A stretch of DNA of 64,000 bases from Brenneria populi (GCF_036016195.1 NZ_JAYWTM010000004.1:124001-188000), one strand, 5' to 3'; shown: positions 16,254-25,770, numbered from the stretch's first letter. Program-made: numbers and translations. The notes: generated from the letters alone by a model not told the origin.

Positions 16254-16320
16254 GCGACGCCCTTGTTGCAACAACATAAAACGCCGGTTTTAGCCAGCGT
16301 TTTTATTTTGCTACGAAGGT

Positions 16321-16759
16321 TCAGTTTGACCAAAATTCCGGAAAAAAGCACTTCTTCTACCGTCCAGATACAATCATCGGGAAGATGCTCAGGCTGTGTT
16401 TCATTCGCAGCAATAGCCACGGCTTTAGACCAAATAACCCCATACCAGTCTGGATCATTAATCTTTGTCTTCAGGCTGGGAGACGCCTTTAGCGCGTACG
16501 CAACATCTTTACGTTGTGCTTTAATGATTTTCTCCCAACTTGAACCACGACGTTACGATTGAAATTTCCATTTCAGCAGGCGAGCAATCAAAATAACCAT
16601 GCGGCTTACCAACTCCCTTTGTTCGCTCTTACCCACGTCTGCAATCTCCTCTACGATATTCTCGCAGTCGATTTCTGAAAGTTTACCGGAGCGTAAAAGT
16701 GCTGCTTGCTCATTGGCCCAGGCCACAACATCCGTCTCGTAACGCGGATGAGTGGTCAT
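16321..16759 (-). pseudogene. DUF29-family gene broken by a stop and a frameshift
   Basis: CGGAGGTAAAA precedes the ATG at 16757-16759, and the first 68 codons (YETDVVAWANEQAALLRSGK...NIVEEIADVGKSE) are a typical DUF29 start. A TAA at 16553-16555 interrupts the frame, which then continues without loss as RRGSSWEKIIKAQRKDVAYA and PEHLPDDCIWTVEEVL. A slip in a run of six T at about 16344-16349 shifts the end; in the other frame the usual DUF29 ending FPEFWSN-stop appears (stop at 16321-16323). Two lesions in an otherwise normal gene of about 145 codons mark it as recently decayed. DUF29 has no established function. Confidence 0.8.
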
Positions 16760-16811
16760 TTTTACCTCCGCAGACTCATGAAAGTAATTATTTAATTTTT
16801 AACACAAATTT

Positions 16812-16843
16812 TGATAAGCGGTGATGGGTTTGTCAACAGTCTG
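16812..16843. repeat. Half copy of the GTTTGTCAACAGTCTG repeat
   Basis: GATAAGCGGTGATGGGTTTG then TCAACAGTCTG matches the right end of the elements at 48549-48791 and 58692-58754. Lies between the DUF29 pseudogene and the toxin gene. Confidence 0.65.
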
Positions 16844-16912
16844 TGGTTCACTTTGTCTTCATGTAAAAAAGCGCTAGCCACCTTTACTAACAAGGGCGAG
16901 AACCTCTGGATA

Positions 16913-17215
16913 CTATCGCCCGCGCAATATATTCGGCAAACGACTCTGGTGAAGTATGCCGACCACCGTGATGCCATAAGGCGCGAACAAATAATAAATG
17001 GTGTGGCTTATATATGAGAAACACCACAATCCCGGAATACCAAGCTCCGCAATATTATCACTGCCCATTTGCCGGTTTTCAGCCAGGCGCTGCAAACAGA
17101 TCCGCATGCCATGCAGGTATTCGCGGGTTACTATCAAGCCGAACTGTTTTACTGAATGGTTTTTTATTGCGCGAAGATCCTTTCGCGCATCGTCGGTCAA
17201 CTTATAACGGGGCAT
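16913..17215 (-). CDS. ParE/RelE-family toxin
   Basis: Product of 100 aa. YKLTDDARKDLRAIKNHSVKQFG at the start, then RICLQRLAENRQMGSDNIAEL and the end YYLFAPYGITVVGILHQSRLP are the standard ParE/RelE pattern, including the conserved Arg-containing last strand. ParE members block gyrase, RelE members cut mRNA; sequence alone does not decide, though the family with a Phd/YefM partner is mixed. The ATG overlaps the antitoxin stop (TGATG), the usual coupling. Stands beside decayed genes in a recombination scar. Confidence 0.87.
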   Translation of the reverse strand: MPRYKLTDDARKDLRAIKNHSVKQFGLIVTREYLHGMRICLQRLAENRQMGSDNIAELGIPGLWCFSYISHTIYYLFAPYGITVVGILHQSRLPNILRGR

Positions 17216-17469
17216 CAGAGATCCTTCATCAACTCATCAAACATCTCATCACCATCGTACACCTGACCGGCATTGACCTGTGCGACGGAATGCGCGAGTT
17301 TGTCTCGCAGTTGCTGGAGCTTGATCTCCTCATAAGCCAGATAATCATCAACGGACATCACTACCACGGAAGGTTTACCATTCTTGGTGATACTGACTGG
17401 CTCGCGCTGCGCTTTCGTGAGTAGTTCTCCAAACTGGGTTTTGGCCTGGTTGGCGGTAAAACTGAACAT
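17215..17469 (-). CDS. Phd/YefM-family antitoxin
   Basis: Product of 84 aa from the ATG at 17467-17469, which has AGGAGGGGAA before it; an upstream in-frame start would remove the ribosome site from its proper place. MFSFTANQAKTQFGELLTKA and REPVSITKNGKPSVVVMSVDDYLAYE are the classical Phd/YefM DNA-binding fold; the acidic tail VYDGDEMFDELMKDL binds the toxin. Such antitoxins repress their own operon. The promoter must lie in 17470-17560. Confidence 0.9.
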   Translation of the reverse strand: MFSFTANQAKTQFGELLTKAQREPVSITKNGKPSVVVMSVDDYLAYEEIKLQQLRDKLAHSVAQVNAGQVYDGDEMFDELMKDL

Positions 17470-17640
17470 TTCCCCTCCTAAAAACAGCATGAATCGAACG
17501 ATTCGAACTTATGTTAAGGCGTTCAGAGTACGTCTGCCAGTTTTTCTTTGGTTATCTTGCATACTATATATCTTTCACCGACCCAAGGACGGATAGAATC
17601 AAAAGAACCGATTAAAGAGCCCCCAACCACCACACCGCCA

Positions 17641-17662
17641 TCCCCGCATCAGTAGGCGGGGA
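17641..17662. repeat. Dispersed CCCCGC...GCGGGG stem repeat, short copy
   Basis: TCCCCGCATCAGTAGGCGGG and the following GA form a stem of the same type as the copies near 601, 46611, 61491 and 63532 (the pattern CCCCGCCTACTGA). Confidence 0.5.
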
Positions 17663-17739
17663 TCTGCTTTCGCTGACGACTCGGCGCTGTTTGAGACATC
17701 CCCTTATGTCAGCCGCGCTCATTAATCCGGCGCACCACA

Positions 17740-18300
17740 TCATACAGAGCGGCGGCTCCACCAATAGCGCAGCAGCAGAACGGCAAGGATAACCAAGCCC
17801 AGCCACAATAAGATGGAGAGCTTTTTATCGATGTCGCCGATAACACTTTCAATTACCTGACCGCCGAAATAGCCGAGCATCACAAATACCGAAGCCCAGA
17901 GGACGGCGCCAAGAATATTGAGCGGCACGAAGCGCGCGGGAGGAAGCCGTCCGGCGCCGATCAGCGCCGGACCGATAATGCGAAAGCCATACATAAAGCG
18001 CACGCCGATAACAAACAGCAGCGGATGACAGGCAATCAGACTCTGGGCGTAGGCAATCCGCTTTTGTTGGCCCTTTAAACGCGAAATAACCCGTTCGCCA
18101 TAACGGCGCCCGGCGAAATAGAGCAGTTGATCGCCTAATGAACCGCCGGCCGCAACCATGGCAATCACCCACGGCCAATGCAGCAATCCGTTATGCGCCG
18201 CAATCCCACCCAGCAAGGTGATGGTTTCCCCTTCCAGCAGGCAACCGACAAACAGCGCCCAGTAGCCGTATTGCGTAATATAGTGGGCCAGATCGAGCAT
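17740..18300 (-). CDS. DedA-family membrane protein (YohD-like)
   Basis: Product of 186 aa if started at the ATG at 18298-18300; GTG at 18313-18315 gives five more residues but overlaps the ribosome site AAGGTG. Sequence LDLAHYITQYGYWALFVGCL then LEGETITLLGGIAAHNGLL and FVIGVRFMYGFRIIGPALIG follow E. coli YohD closely. DedA proteins are inner-membrane proteins with re-entrant helices needed for envelope homeostasis and proposed to flip undecaprenyl phosphate or phospholipids, which fits a place beside a polysaccharide locus. Its 5' part is duplicated at 16105-16253. Confidence 0.88.
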   Translation of the reverse strand: MLDLAHYITQYGYWALFVGCLLEGETITLLGGIAAHNGLLHWPWVIAMVAAGGSLGDQLLYFAGRRYGERVISRLKGQQKRIAYAQSLIACHPLLFVIGVRFMYGFRIIGPALIGAGRLPPARFVPLNILGAVLWASVFVMLGYFGGQVIESVIGDIDKKLSILLWLGLVILAVLLLRYWWSRRSV

Positions 18301-18474
18301 GTTTATTATCAACACCTTATTTCTATATCAAATAAGAGAAAGTATACATTTTCCTAGCTGAATAATTCCCATCAAAATAGATCTCAATCAAAAATATCGT
18401 TAATAAATTCTTATTTAAAACGCAATTAGTATAATTGATTTAGTTTAAAGACATAAAAAACAATAAATATAAAA

Positions 18475-20388
18475 TCATACACTATATGATGACAAATTAA
18501 TTTCAACCACAGACTCTAATTTGTTTATGACCAAACAATTATTACCTGACTTAGTCAGGTAAATATACCCTAACTCACTAATATCTGAAGAACCGTCTTT
18601 AATTACACCAATCAAATTACAAGTGATTTTTATTATATCAGTGTTATTATTCATTAAAACCATAGCTGAATCAACATTAGTTCTAAAAAATCGATCCTTC
18701 CATGTAGCTGAGATAAGAATAAAGTTGCCCGATGTTAAATGTCCAAACTTAAACTTATTATTGGGCTGTATTGTAAACGAGTTAAACTCAACAGGATATT
18801 TATTACTAGGCATACCGGAAAAGAGAAGAGGAAATACTTGTTCTGTGCCGTGCACAACAGATGAAAAATCGCCTAAATTTACTATACGATTTCCATAAAT
18901 GGTTGCAGTTTTCGCGGCAAAGCTATCTATTGAAATAGCTACTTCTCTTTTTCCTTCGAATAGATTATTTGTAACTTGGGAATCTAAGCACTTATTTCCA
19001 ACGTATATACCAACAAATCCATCGTCTTTTTCTCCCGAGAAATCGAATCGATTGTCAATAATACTACAACCCAAACCATTAATAGAGATCATAGGAGGAT
19101 TAGAATGTTCTGGCTGTACTATTCCTTTCCAATATACATTTTGGACAACAACACTATCACTACCAGAGACTAAAGCGGGACCAGACAACCATGAAGTCCC
19201 TCCAGTTATTTGAATATTTCTTCCTGACACCAACTGCCAAACACCACGTAATTGTGCATTGTTTATAACAAGAGGCCCCATTCTGGAATCATATTTAAAA
19301 TAGCAACCTCGTGAACCAAGACTTGATATTAACGTAGGTGAGTTAAAAACTAGTAATTGGTTATCGTCATCAGAAGATCTTCTAATCATATGAAACATAA
19401 AGAGATCTTTTCTTGCCCACGTTAACTCAGGACAGTCAAATGTTACTCCTCGAGTTCCAAGTATCGTTGAAGGAATGGAATCCGCATCATGGCTTTCTAT
19501 CTTAGAGGAGACAAAGAAAACATGCCGGGTTCTTTTCTGTATCTGCATAAGTTGAGGGCATGATTCAATATGAAAACCGTAAAACCTGACAGCATTTGTA
19601 CCATCATCAGGGCTATCCCCTGGCCCTATAAGCAAGCCAGGAATAGGGTTATGAAGATCACGAAAATTGCCACACTCCATAATACGCAAGTTGGTAAAAT
19701 CACTATCCCAAACGTTCCCGAGCCAAAGACCAACTCCATCCATATAACGGCAAACGACGTCATTCAGAGTAAAATAACTAGCCTCTTTTATTTTTATCCC
19801 ACCAACTCCGATCGGCGGATGACTATAATTAAGAGCACTTTTATTTTGATATCCACACCCGATAGTCATATTTTCAATACCAGACTGAAACAAACGACTA
19901 TCAGACATATCTGTTGTTGTGAAACAAAATTTAGCATCACTTTTTGGAATAATTCGAGTAGCAAACTTCCCCTGTCCGCGATATTTTATACCAGAAAAAA
20001 ATGGTACATCCCCAATAAGATATGTACCATTTCCAAATACAACCTCTGCATATGAAGTAGTAGCATCATTATATGCGGAAGAACGCGCTCCATTGATAGA
20101 TGTGACCGCGGCCATGACCGCAGAAGTTGAGTCCCGATTTCCTGTTGGATCAGCCCCAAAACCATCTACAAAGACAGATACTATTGCGTCTTGTACCGTC
20201 CCCCGTTGTCTTAGAGGTATCAGCTCAGCACCACGCCCAACGCCAACGCTTGTGATTTGTTCCTTTAAAGACATATCGTCATTTTGATCAATACTAGTAT
20301 TGTTTACTGAGTTAGCCTTAGACACTAGGCCAAAAAAAGACAATGGAAGTAGCTTTTTTAGTATTCCTCTTCGTGAAAAATCCGACAT
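18475..20388 (-). CDS. Tat-exported right-handed beta-helix protein (tailspike/pectate-lyase-like)
   Basis: Product of 637 aa. The N-terminus carries a twin-arginine signal: SRRGILKK at residues 5-12, a hydrophobic stretch LLPLSFFGLV, and a possible cleavage at SKA/NS (25/26). Around residue 75-95 VDGFGADPTGNRDSTSAVMA is the Pectate_lyase_3/tailspike start, in which a disordered Asp-rich loop leads into a beta helix. The middle has the periodic NIT-G, NN-F, I-NR-D type turns of a right-handed parallel beta helix; the last 120 residues look like a separate beta domain. Known relatives cleave or bind polysaccharides. As the last gene of the EPS locus it may trim or modify the polymer. Codon use is AT-rich like wzy. 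Confidence 0.72.
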   Translation of the reverse strand: MSDFSRRGILKKLLPLSFFGLVSKANSVNNTSIDQNDDMSLKEQITSVGVGRGAELIPLRQRGTVQDAIVSVFVDGFGADPTGNRDSTSAVMAAVTSINGARSSAYNDATTSYAEVVFGNGTYLIGDVPFFSGIKYRGQGKFATRIIPKSDAKFCFTTTDMSDSRLFQSGIENMTIGCGYQNKSALNYSHPPIGVGGIKIKEASYFTLNDVVCRYMDGVGLWLGNVWDSDFTNLRIMECGNFRDLHNPIPGLLIGPGDSPDDGTNAVRFYGFHIESCPQLMQIQKRTRHVFFVSSKIESHDADSIPSTILGTRGVTFDCPELTWARKDLFMFHMIRRSSDDDNQLLVFNSPTLISSLGSRGCYFKYDSRMGPLVINNAQLRGVWQLVSGRNIQITGGTSWLSGPALVSGSDSVVVQNVYWKGIVQPEHSNPPMISINGLGCSIIDNRFDFSGEKDDGFVGIYVGNKCLDSQVTNNLFEGKREVAISIDSFAAKTATIYGNRIVNLGDFSSVVHGTEQVFPLLFSGMPSNKYPVEFNSFTIQPNNKFKFGHLTSGNFILISATWKDRFFRTNVDSAMVLMNNNTDIIKITCNLIGVIKDGSSDISELGYIYLTKSGNNCLVINKLESVVEINLSSYSV

Positions 20389-20510
20389 TCAGACACCTCT
20401 ATAGAAATTACATCACATGAAAAACATACTAAGTAACTTATATTAAGTCATAGAAAAGGTCATCTATCTGATGAACATATTGATATCGGATTATTTTCAT
20501 TAAAGGTAAA

Positions 20511-21632
20511 TTATCTACATTGTAGATTAAATGTATGCACTTCATAATATTTATTAATTATAGAGCATTTTTTACCTATTACAAAATCAATATCTCCTTT
20601 AGTGGAGAATATATTAAGATTATAACTCGCTCCTTCATTAAAAACAGGATTGAATAAATATGATGTCGATATTAAAGATATGAGAAATATACAAATAATC
20701 TTTGTTAGCTGTATTCTCATCCCTCTTCCTTTTCCAGAAATAAAACCATCCATGTTGATAACAAGAAATGGAACAAAATAAAACCCAACTCTAATTAAAA
20801 CACTAGAAAACCTGCTTATAAACAGCATGTAAATTGCGCATAACGATAAAGATAGATCCGCATATTTTCGTTTTAGTATAAATAAAGTAAAAAACATCAA
20901 TGCATATACGAATATAATTTTTGATGACATTATAAATTCAAATATACCCATTTGCTTATCAACTAAAATCGTACCGTATTGAGTTATTTTCTCACCGATG
21001 AACGGAAGAAATGAAAGCGTAGTAGGATAATAAATTGAATATATAATTACTGTTGCTACCACAGTCGCAACAACAATAAATCTTGATGTATTTTCGCCCG
21101 TCTTCCTTGTTATTATATGGTAGGGTAAAAGCATTATCGCAAATAAATGAAAGAATGACGCGAGTATACACAAAAAAGGAAACGCTTTACCTTTCCCTCT
21201 TTTTTCAAAAACTAAACCAATCATAACTATACATATTGCAAGACATTGTCTAAACCATTCACTTAATATATATATACTAAAGAATGAGAATATAGCAAAA
21301 AAAGCAAATGTGGGACTTTTTAAACTGTTGCAAAAGTAATATATTGATGAGTATATAAAAATAAACGATACTGTAAGGAATTGTAAAAATGAAAAACCTA
21401 ACCAAGAAAAAAACTTCATGATCCAAAAAAGACCAGGCTCTGTGAAGAAGAATGGTTGATAACCATCACTCAAAGAATTATTATAAACCTCCATGTAGTT
21501 CATCCAATCATACCCATAACAAAAATTAAAGCTAAAGTATGTTGCTATGGATATAAAAAGAGCGTTAAACAAAAGTCGGTTTTCTATTATAGATGCGATA
21601 GCCAACGTTAAAGATATTATAAAAAAAACCAT
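20511..21632 (-). CDS. wzy: EpsG-family O-unit/EPS polymerase Wzy
   Basis: Product of 373 aa with about ten hydrophobic segments. FCYGYDWMNYMEVYNN at about 37-52 is the EpsG family hallmark (Y-G-x-D-x-x-x-Y), and FSFFSIYILSEWFRQCLAIC contains the conserved R-Q of that family. A large polar loop faces the periplasm. It should polymerise undecaprenyl-linked repeat units. Wzy proteins vary greatly, so the assignment rests on topology, the EpsG motifs and being the only polymerase candidate in the locus. AT-rich, poor in ribosome sites. Confidence 0.82.
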   Translation of the reverse strand: MVFFIISLTLAIASIIENRLLFNALFISIATYFSFNFCYGYDWMNYMEVYNNSLSDGYQPFFFTEPGLFWIMKFFSWLGFSFLQFLTVSFIFIYSSIYYFCNSLKSPTFAFFAIFSFFSIYILSEWFRQCLAICIVMIGLVFEKRGKGKAFPFLCILASFFHLFAIMLLPYHIITRKTGENTSRFIVVATVVATVIIYSIYYPTTLSFLPFIGEKITQYGTILVDKQMGIFEFIMSSKIIFVYALMFFTLFILKRKYADLSLSLCAIYMLFISRFSSVLIRVGFYFVPFLVINMDGFISGKGRGMRIQLTKIICIFLISLISTSYLFNPVFNEGASYNLNIFSTKGDIDFVIGKKCSIINKYYEVHTFNLQCR

Positions 21633-21978
21633 CCTTTACTCCCATATGCTAAATGCTAAAAACCAATAGCATAAAAAATAATATCTTTTCATATCTAAAA
21701 AGACATTGACAATAATTTATTTTTCAAGCATACCTGTATGCAAAAACATGCATACAGGCTAACACACTATACTCAAGGTGTTTTTATTTCAAGTTATTTT
21801 TAACATCCAACAATAAGTCTAGTACAAAAGTATTCTGCCAATTATTTTAATACAGTTCACCAATAGTTGGCCATGAATATGAAACTAGCTTATTGGATGG
21901 GAAAATACTACGTTAGAATGATAAAAATTAACGCGCTGCTCTATTATTAGAGTCAGTAAAGTAAACCACATTTTTCAA
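21633..21978. other. AT-rich gap between ugd and wzy, with a hairpin
   Basis: 346 bases without a gene. CCTGTATGC (21733-21741) and GCATACAGG (21750-21758) form a perfect 9-bp stem with an eight-base loop; no U-tract follows directly on either strand. The rest is AT-rich and non-coding as far as I can see. It may be an old recombination junction, as ugd is a common crossover point. Confidence 0.45.
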
Positions 21979-23145
21979 TTAATCTGAACCGAAAAGATCG
22001 CGAGTATAGATTTTTTCCGACACATCAGCGAGTTCCGATGCCATACGGTTGGAAAGAATTACATCTGAGATCTGTTTAAACTCCACCAAATCGCGAATTA
22101 CGCGCGAACGGAAGAAACTCTCTTCCTTTAGTTCAGGCTCATAGACGACGACTTCGATTCCTTTAGCCTTAATCCTTTTCATTACGCCTTGAATCGCCGA
22201 CGCGCGAAAATTATCAGACCCGCTTTTCATAACTAAACGGTATACACCGACAATTCTTGGATTCTGGTTAATAATTGAATCCGCAATAAAGTCCTTACGA
22301 GTTCGGTTGGCTTCAACAATAGCGTTAATAAGGTTATTAGGTACGCTTTCATAATTAGCCAACAGCTGCTTGGTATCTTTCGGTAAACAGTAACCGCCAT
22401 AACCGAAGGATGGATTATTGTAATGATCTCCAATACGCGGATCTAAACCGACCCCCTCTATAATCTGCTTGCTATCCAGACCGTTTGTTTGCGCATAGGT
22501 ATCCAGCTCATTAAAGTAAGCCACGCGCATGGCGAGATAAGTATTGGCAAACAATTTAATCGCTTCGGCTTCTGTGGCATCGGTAAGAAGCACAGGGACA
22601 TCTTTTTTTATCGCACCTTGCAACAGTAATTGAGCGAACTTTTCAGCTCGCGTGGAACGCTCGCCAACGACAATCCGAGACGGATAAAGATTATCGTAAA
22701 GAGCCTTTCCCTCGCGCAAAAACTCTGGTGAGAATAAAATATTATCCGTACCATATTTTTTACAGATCTGTTTGGTATATCCAACCGGGACGGTAGACTT
22801 AATAATCATCACCGCACCAGGGTTAATCGCTAACACATCCTTAATAACCGCCTCAACAGACTTTGTATTAAAATAGTTGGTTTTGGGATCATAGTCCGTT
22901 GGTGTCGAGATAATAATAAAATCAGCATTTTCATAAGCTAATTTTTTGTCCAACGTTGCCTGAAAGCAAAGATTTTTATTCACCAAAAAATCTTCAATTT
23001 CCTTATCGGCAATTGGGGATTTTTTATTGTTAAGCAGTTCAACTTTTTCAGGAATAATATCAACTGCTACGACTTCATTATGTTGCGCCAATAACATGGC
23101 ATTAGACAGGCCAACATAACCTGTACCGGCGATTGCTATTTTCAT
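21979..23145 (-). CDS. ugd: UDP-glucose 6-dehydrogenase
   Basis: Product of 388 aa, the usual length. NAD-binding motif MKIAIAGTGYVGLSNAMLLA at residues 1-20; VMIIKSTVPVGYT and SPEFLREGKALYDNLYPSRI are conserved; the catalytic Cys lies in FGYGGYCLPKDTKQL (about residue 253). Oxidises UDP-glucose to UDP-glucuronate, the precursor of acidic EPS sugars. More GC-balanced than its neighbours. It is preceded by a 430-base gap and thus probably has its own promoter in addition to the locus promoter. A remnant of another ugd copy lies at 15983. Confidence 0.96.
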   Translation of the reverse strand: MKIAIAGTGYVGLSNAMLLAQHNEVVAVDIIPEKVELLNNKKSPIADKEIEDFLVNKNLCFQATLDKKLAYENADFIIISTPTDYDPKTNYFNTKSVEAVIKDVLAINPGAVMIIKSTVPVGYTKQICKKYGTDNILFSPEFLREGKALYDNLYPSRIVVGERSTRAEKFAQLLLQGAIKKDVPVLLTDATEAEAIKLFANTYLAMRVAYFNELDTYAQTNGLDSKQIIEGVGLDPRIGDHYNNPSFGYGGYCLPKDTKQLLANYESVPNNLINAIVEANRTRKDFIADSIINQNPRIVGVYRLVMKSGSDNFRASAIQGVMKRIKAKGIEVVVYEPELKEESFFRSRVIRDLVEFKQISDVILSNRMASELADVSEKIYTRDLFGSD

Positions 23146-23575
23146 ATTTTAATCACATTTATTAAAAATTACACACCAAGTACGAAACAAAAGTTAGCGC
23201 CGTACTTCACTATATATACCGAATATCTATCAACAAATGCCTCTGTTTACAATTTTTTGGGGTAGAGATATTATCGAAATTTTTAAAAATCATCTAGACT
23301 GTACTAACAACCGAAAAAACCCCCTATAAAAAGAATAATATTATTATCATAGAAAAATGATTTTTATTATATCAAATTATAAATATTCCTCATGTGTATT
23401 CATACAGTCATTCAATATACTTTTCAAATTAATGGATGGTTAACTCTATGATTAAGAATCAATCACTATAAATAACATTTATAAATTGATGTAAAGAAAA
23501 TAATGAAAAATAAGAAACTGTACTTATACTCCAGTGTTAGCCAGTATTTTTAGTTTAAATTAATTGTTATTTAAT
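23146..23575. other. Non-coding AT-rich gap upstream of ugd
   Basis: 430 bases with very low GC and no frame with a ribosome site. It is large for a position inside an operon and is the natural place for a separate ugd promoter. I could not identify a convincing Rcs or PmrA box by eye. Confidence 0.45.
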
Positions 23576-24850
23576 TTATTTTTCAATAGAAACAGAATGA
23601 ATATTAACTAACACTTTTTTTCTGATTATCATGCAGGCAAAAATCGCAGTGATAATTAGCTCAGTGACGGAAACAGCCATTGCGACCCCATGAACTCCAA
23701 AAAAACTGGTGAAAAAAAACAAATAAGATACATGGCATACCAACCCAATAAAATAGCCTTTCTTTAAATAAAAGCTCAAACCTGCAGGTACGATAATAAG
23801 ATTCACTAGAATAATAGCCATAGAAATTATAAATTGAGTGATAATCATAATTGTCAACAGACCCGTAATATCATAACCATAACCAAAAATTAGGGTAATG
23901 ATAAACTTACCGACAATAAGATTACCTAAAAAAGCTATCGATGTTATTCCTAAAAAAATAAAAAATATTTTTAACAATCGATTTCTAATAGCATCAAATT
24001 TTTCTACTTTAAATAGAGAGCATACAGGGCTAAAATTCCCCTGTACTATAGGGTTGTAGAGTTGACGTAATACCGCAGCTAGCCTATCAGCTACAGCGTA
24101 ATGCCCTAATGCAGAATCACCAAATAAAAATTTAACAACAATAGGATTTAAATAAGTAAATCCTAATGTAAATGCTGAAGCAGAAAAATTATGAAAGCTT
24201 TCTTTCACCTCATCCTTCATCCTATTCATACTTACAAGTCGTATGTTAAGCCTCACCAGATTACGTTTTCTCAGCAAATATTGAATCATTAATCCAGCAA
24301 GTACAGGAGGAAATAACTGAATTACCGCAGCCCAATAAATATCATCAGCACTAGATACAAGTAAAAAAACAAACAGTAATGATCCTGTTCGACAAATTAG
24401 GTTAAATACTGCTAGAGTAGAATTACGTCCAATTCCTTGAAACAACCAATTGGCAGTTAACACTGAACTTAGTGATGACGCTAAACCGAAGAAAAATAGA
24501 ATACTATCAATTCTAGATTGAGTAATAAAAAAATCCATAATACAACCTGCGATCATGACCAACAAGAAAATTATTGTTTTAGCGCATTGTACATTGGAAT
24601 ATACTTTATCAATAACTTTATTATTACCAATATTGACACCGATCTTTCGAGCAGCGGAAAAATTAAAACCGAAATCAACGATAAAAATAGCAATAAAACT
24701 AATGGATTGAGCGTAGCTTAATTTACCAAAAAACTCACTACCTAATACTCTGGCAAGATAGGGGAAAGTCAACAATGGTAGAAGCATATTGGATATTTGG
24801 ATTAGATATAAATAAAAAACTTCCTTCTTTATTCTTCCTTTTTCCATCAT
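23576..24850 (-). CDS. wzx: Wzx flippase (polysaccharide biosynthesis protein)
   Basis: Product of 424 aa. The start ATG (24848-24850) overlaps the stop of the preceding gene (ATGA). About twelve hydrophobic segments; the beginning LYLIQISNMLLPLLTFPYLA and RVLGSEFFGKLSYAQSI are the standard start of RfbX-type flippases, and the N-terminal KIGVNIGNN segment fits the family. Moves the lipid-linked repeat unit across the inner membrane. AT-rich. Confidence 0.9.
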   Translation of the reverse strand: MMEKGRIKKEVFYLYLIQISNMLLPLLTFPYLARVLGSEFFGKLSYAQSISFIAIFIVDFGFNFSAARKIGVNIGNNKVIDKVYSNVQCAKTIIFLLVMIAGCIMDFFITQSRIDSILFFFGLASSLSSVLTANWLFQGIGRNSTLAVFNLICRTGSLLFVFLLVSSADDIYWAAVIQLFPPVLAGLMIQYLLRKRNLVRLNIRLVSMNRMKDEVKESFHNFSASAFTLGFTYLNPIVVKFLFGDSALGHYAVADRLAAVLRQLYNPIVQGNFSPVCSLFKVEKFDAIRNRLLKIFFIFLGITSIAFLGNLIVGKFIITLIFGYGYDITGLLTIMIITQFIISMAIILVNLIIVPAGLSFYLKKGYFIGLVCHVSYLFFFTSFFGVHGVAMAVSVTELIITAIFACMIIRKKVLVNIHSVSIEK

Positions 24851-25770
24851 AATGTCCACCAGATTAAATAGCTTAGCGTTTTCCTTTCACCATTTCTAGC
24901 TCTATACATTAGATTCAACTTGTTAAGAAAACTCATATTATTATCGATCACAGGTCTGAAATAATCAGTTTTTACTTTGTGTCGATGATAAAATGCAGCC
25001 AGTTCTTCACGCATTACCGCTGTTCTTTTTCGGGTAACACTGAAACCACGCAAACATAGTAAGCTATCGGGGAGTATACGCCTGCGAGCCATACCGGGAA
25101 CCCCAACAGTATTATTTCCATGTTGACGATATTTAATCAATGGTCGATCAATATAACAGATTACTCCACAACTAGCGGCAATCATAGCAATCCACCAATC
25201 ATGCATGCGAATACGTTTAGGGATAGGCTCAAACAGTTGCTTCAATTGACGATTGAACAACATGACACAGCCTGGAATATGGTTACTAACCAAAAAATCT
25301 TCGGGATTTACGGCTTTACTAGATTTAATTGATGAACGATAAAACGATGGAGCTATTCTCCCTAAAGTTTCATTGACGATCTCCAGATCAGAGAATGCTA
25401 ATATGGCTTCTGTAGGGCTAATCAATTCCTGTTTTTTTACCTGCACTAACAGAGCAGACAGCTTTTCAGGATGCCAGTAATCATCCTGATCGCATAAAGC
25501 TATATAAGGAGCGTCACAGAGAGAAATTGCTCGATCAAAGTTTCTTAATGCTCCCAGTCCTCCCTTTCCCGGATGGATAATTATTTTTCCCTGTTGATAA
25601 AGTGGGTGAGCTTTAACCACCATTAACGTATCATCTTTCGAACCGTCATCACATAAATGAATGATAAAATTCTTATGTGTTTGTTCCGAGATAGAATCCA
25701 ACTGTTGTTGTATAAAACGCTCACCATTATAGGTTGCCAGAGCAATGTTGATCAGATCGTTGTCTGTCAT
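24847..25770 (-). CDS. Glycosyltransferase family 2, rhamnosyltransferase-like
   Basis: Product of 307 aa. GT-A fold: INIALATYNGERFIQQQLDS at the start, CDDGSKDDT at about 40-48, metal-binding DQDD in IALCDQDDYWHPEKL near residue 95, and a catalytic region FEPIPKRIRMHDWWIAMIA with the HDWW motif typical of RfbF/RfbG-type rhamnosyltransferases. Lies directly downstream of rfbBACD, so dTDP-rhamnose as donor is a reasonable inference. Coupled to wzx by a 4-base overlap. Confidence 0.88.
   Translation of the reverse strand: MTDNDLINIALATYNGERFIQQQLDSISEQTHKNFIIHLCDDGSKDDTLMVVKAHPLYQQGKIIIHPGKGGLGALRNFDRAISLCDAPYIALCDQDDYWHPEKLSALLVQVKKQELISPTEAILAFSDLEIVNETLGRIAPSFYRSSIKSSKAVNPEDFLVSNHIPGCVMLFNRQLKQLFEPIPKRIRMHDWWIAMIAASCGVICYIDRPLIKYRQHGNNTVGVPGMARRRILPDSLLCLRGFSVTRKRTAVMREELAAFYHRHKVKTDYFRPVIDNNMSFLNKLNLMYRARNGERKTLSYLIWWTL

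Noticed and set aside
18475..20388. Prophage remnant because of the tailspike-like protein
   Set aside because: No other phage gene is nearby, the protein has an export signal, and it lies in line with the EPS genes.
21733..21758. Terminator after ugd
   Set aside because: The stem is perfect but neither strand has a U-tract right after it, and wzy downstream must be transcribed.
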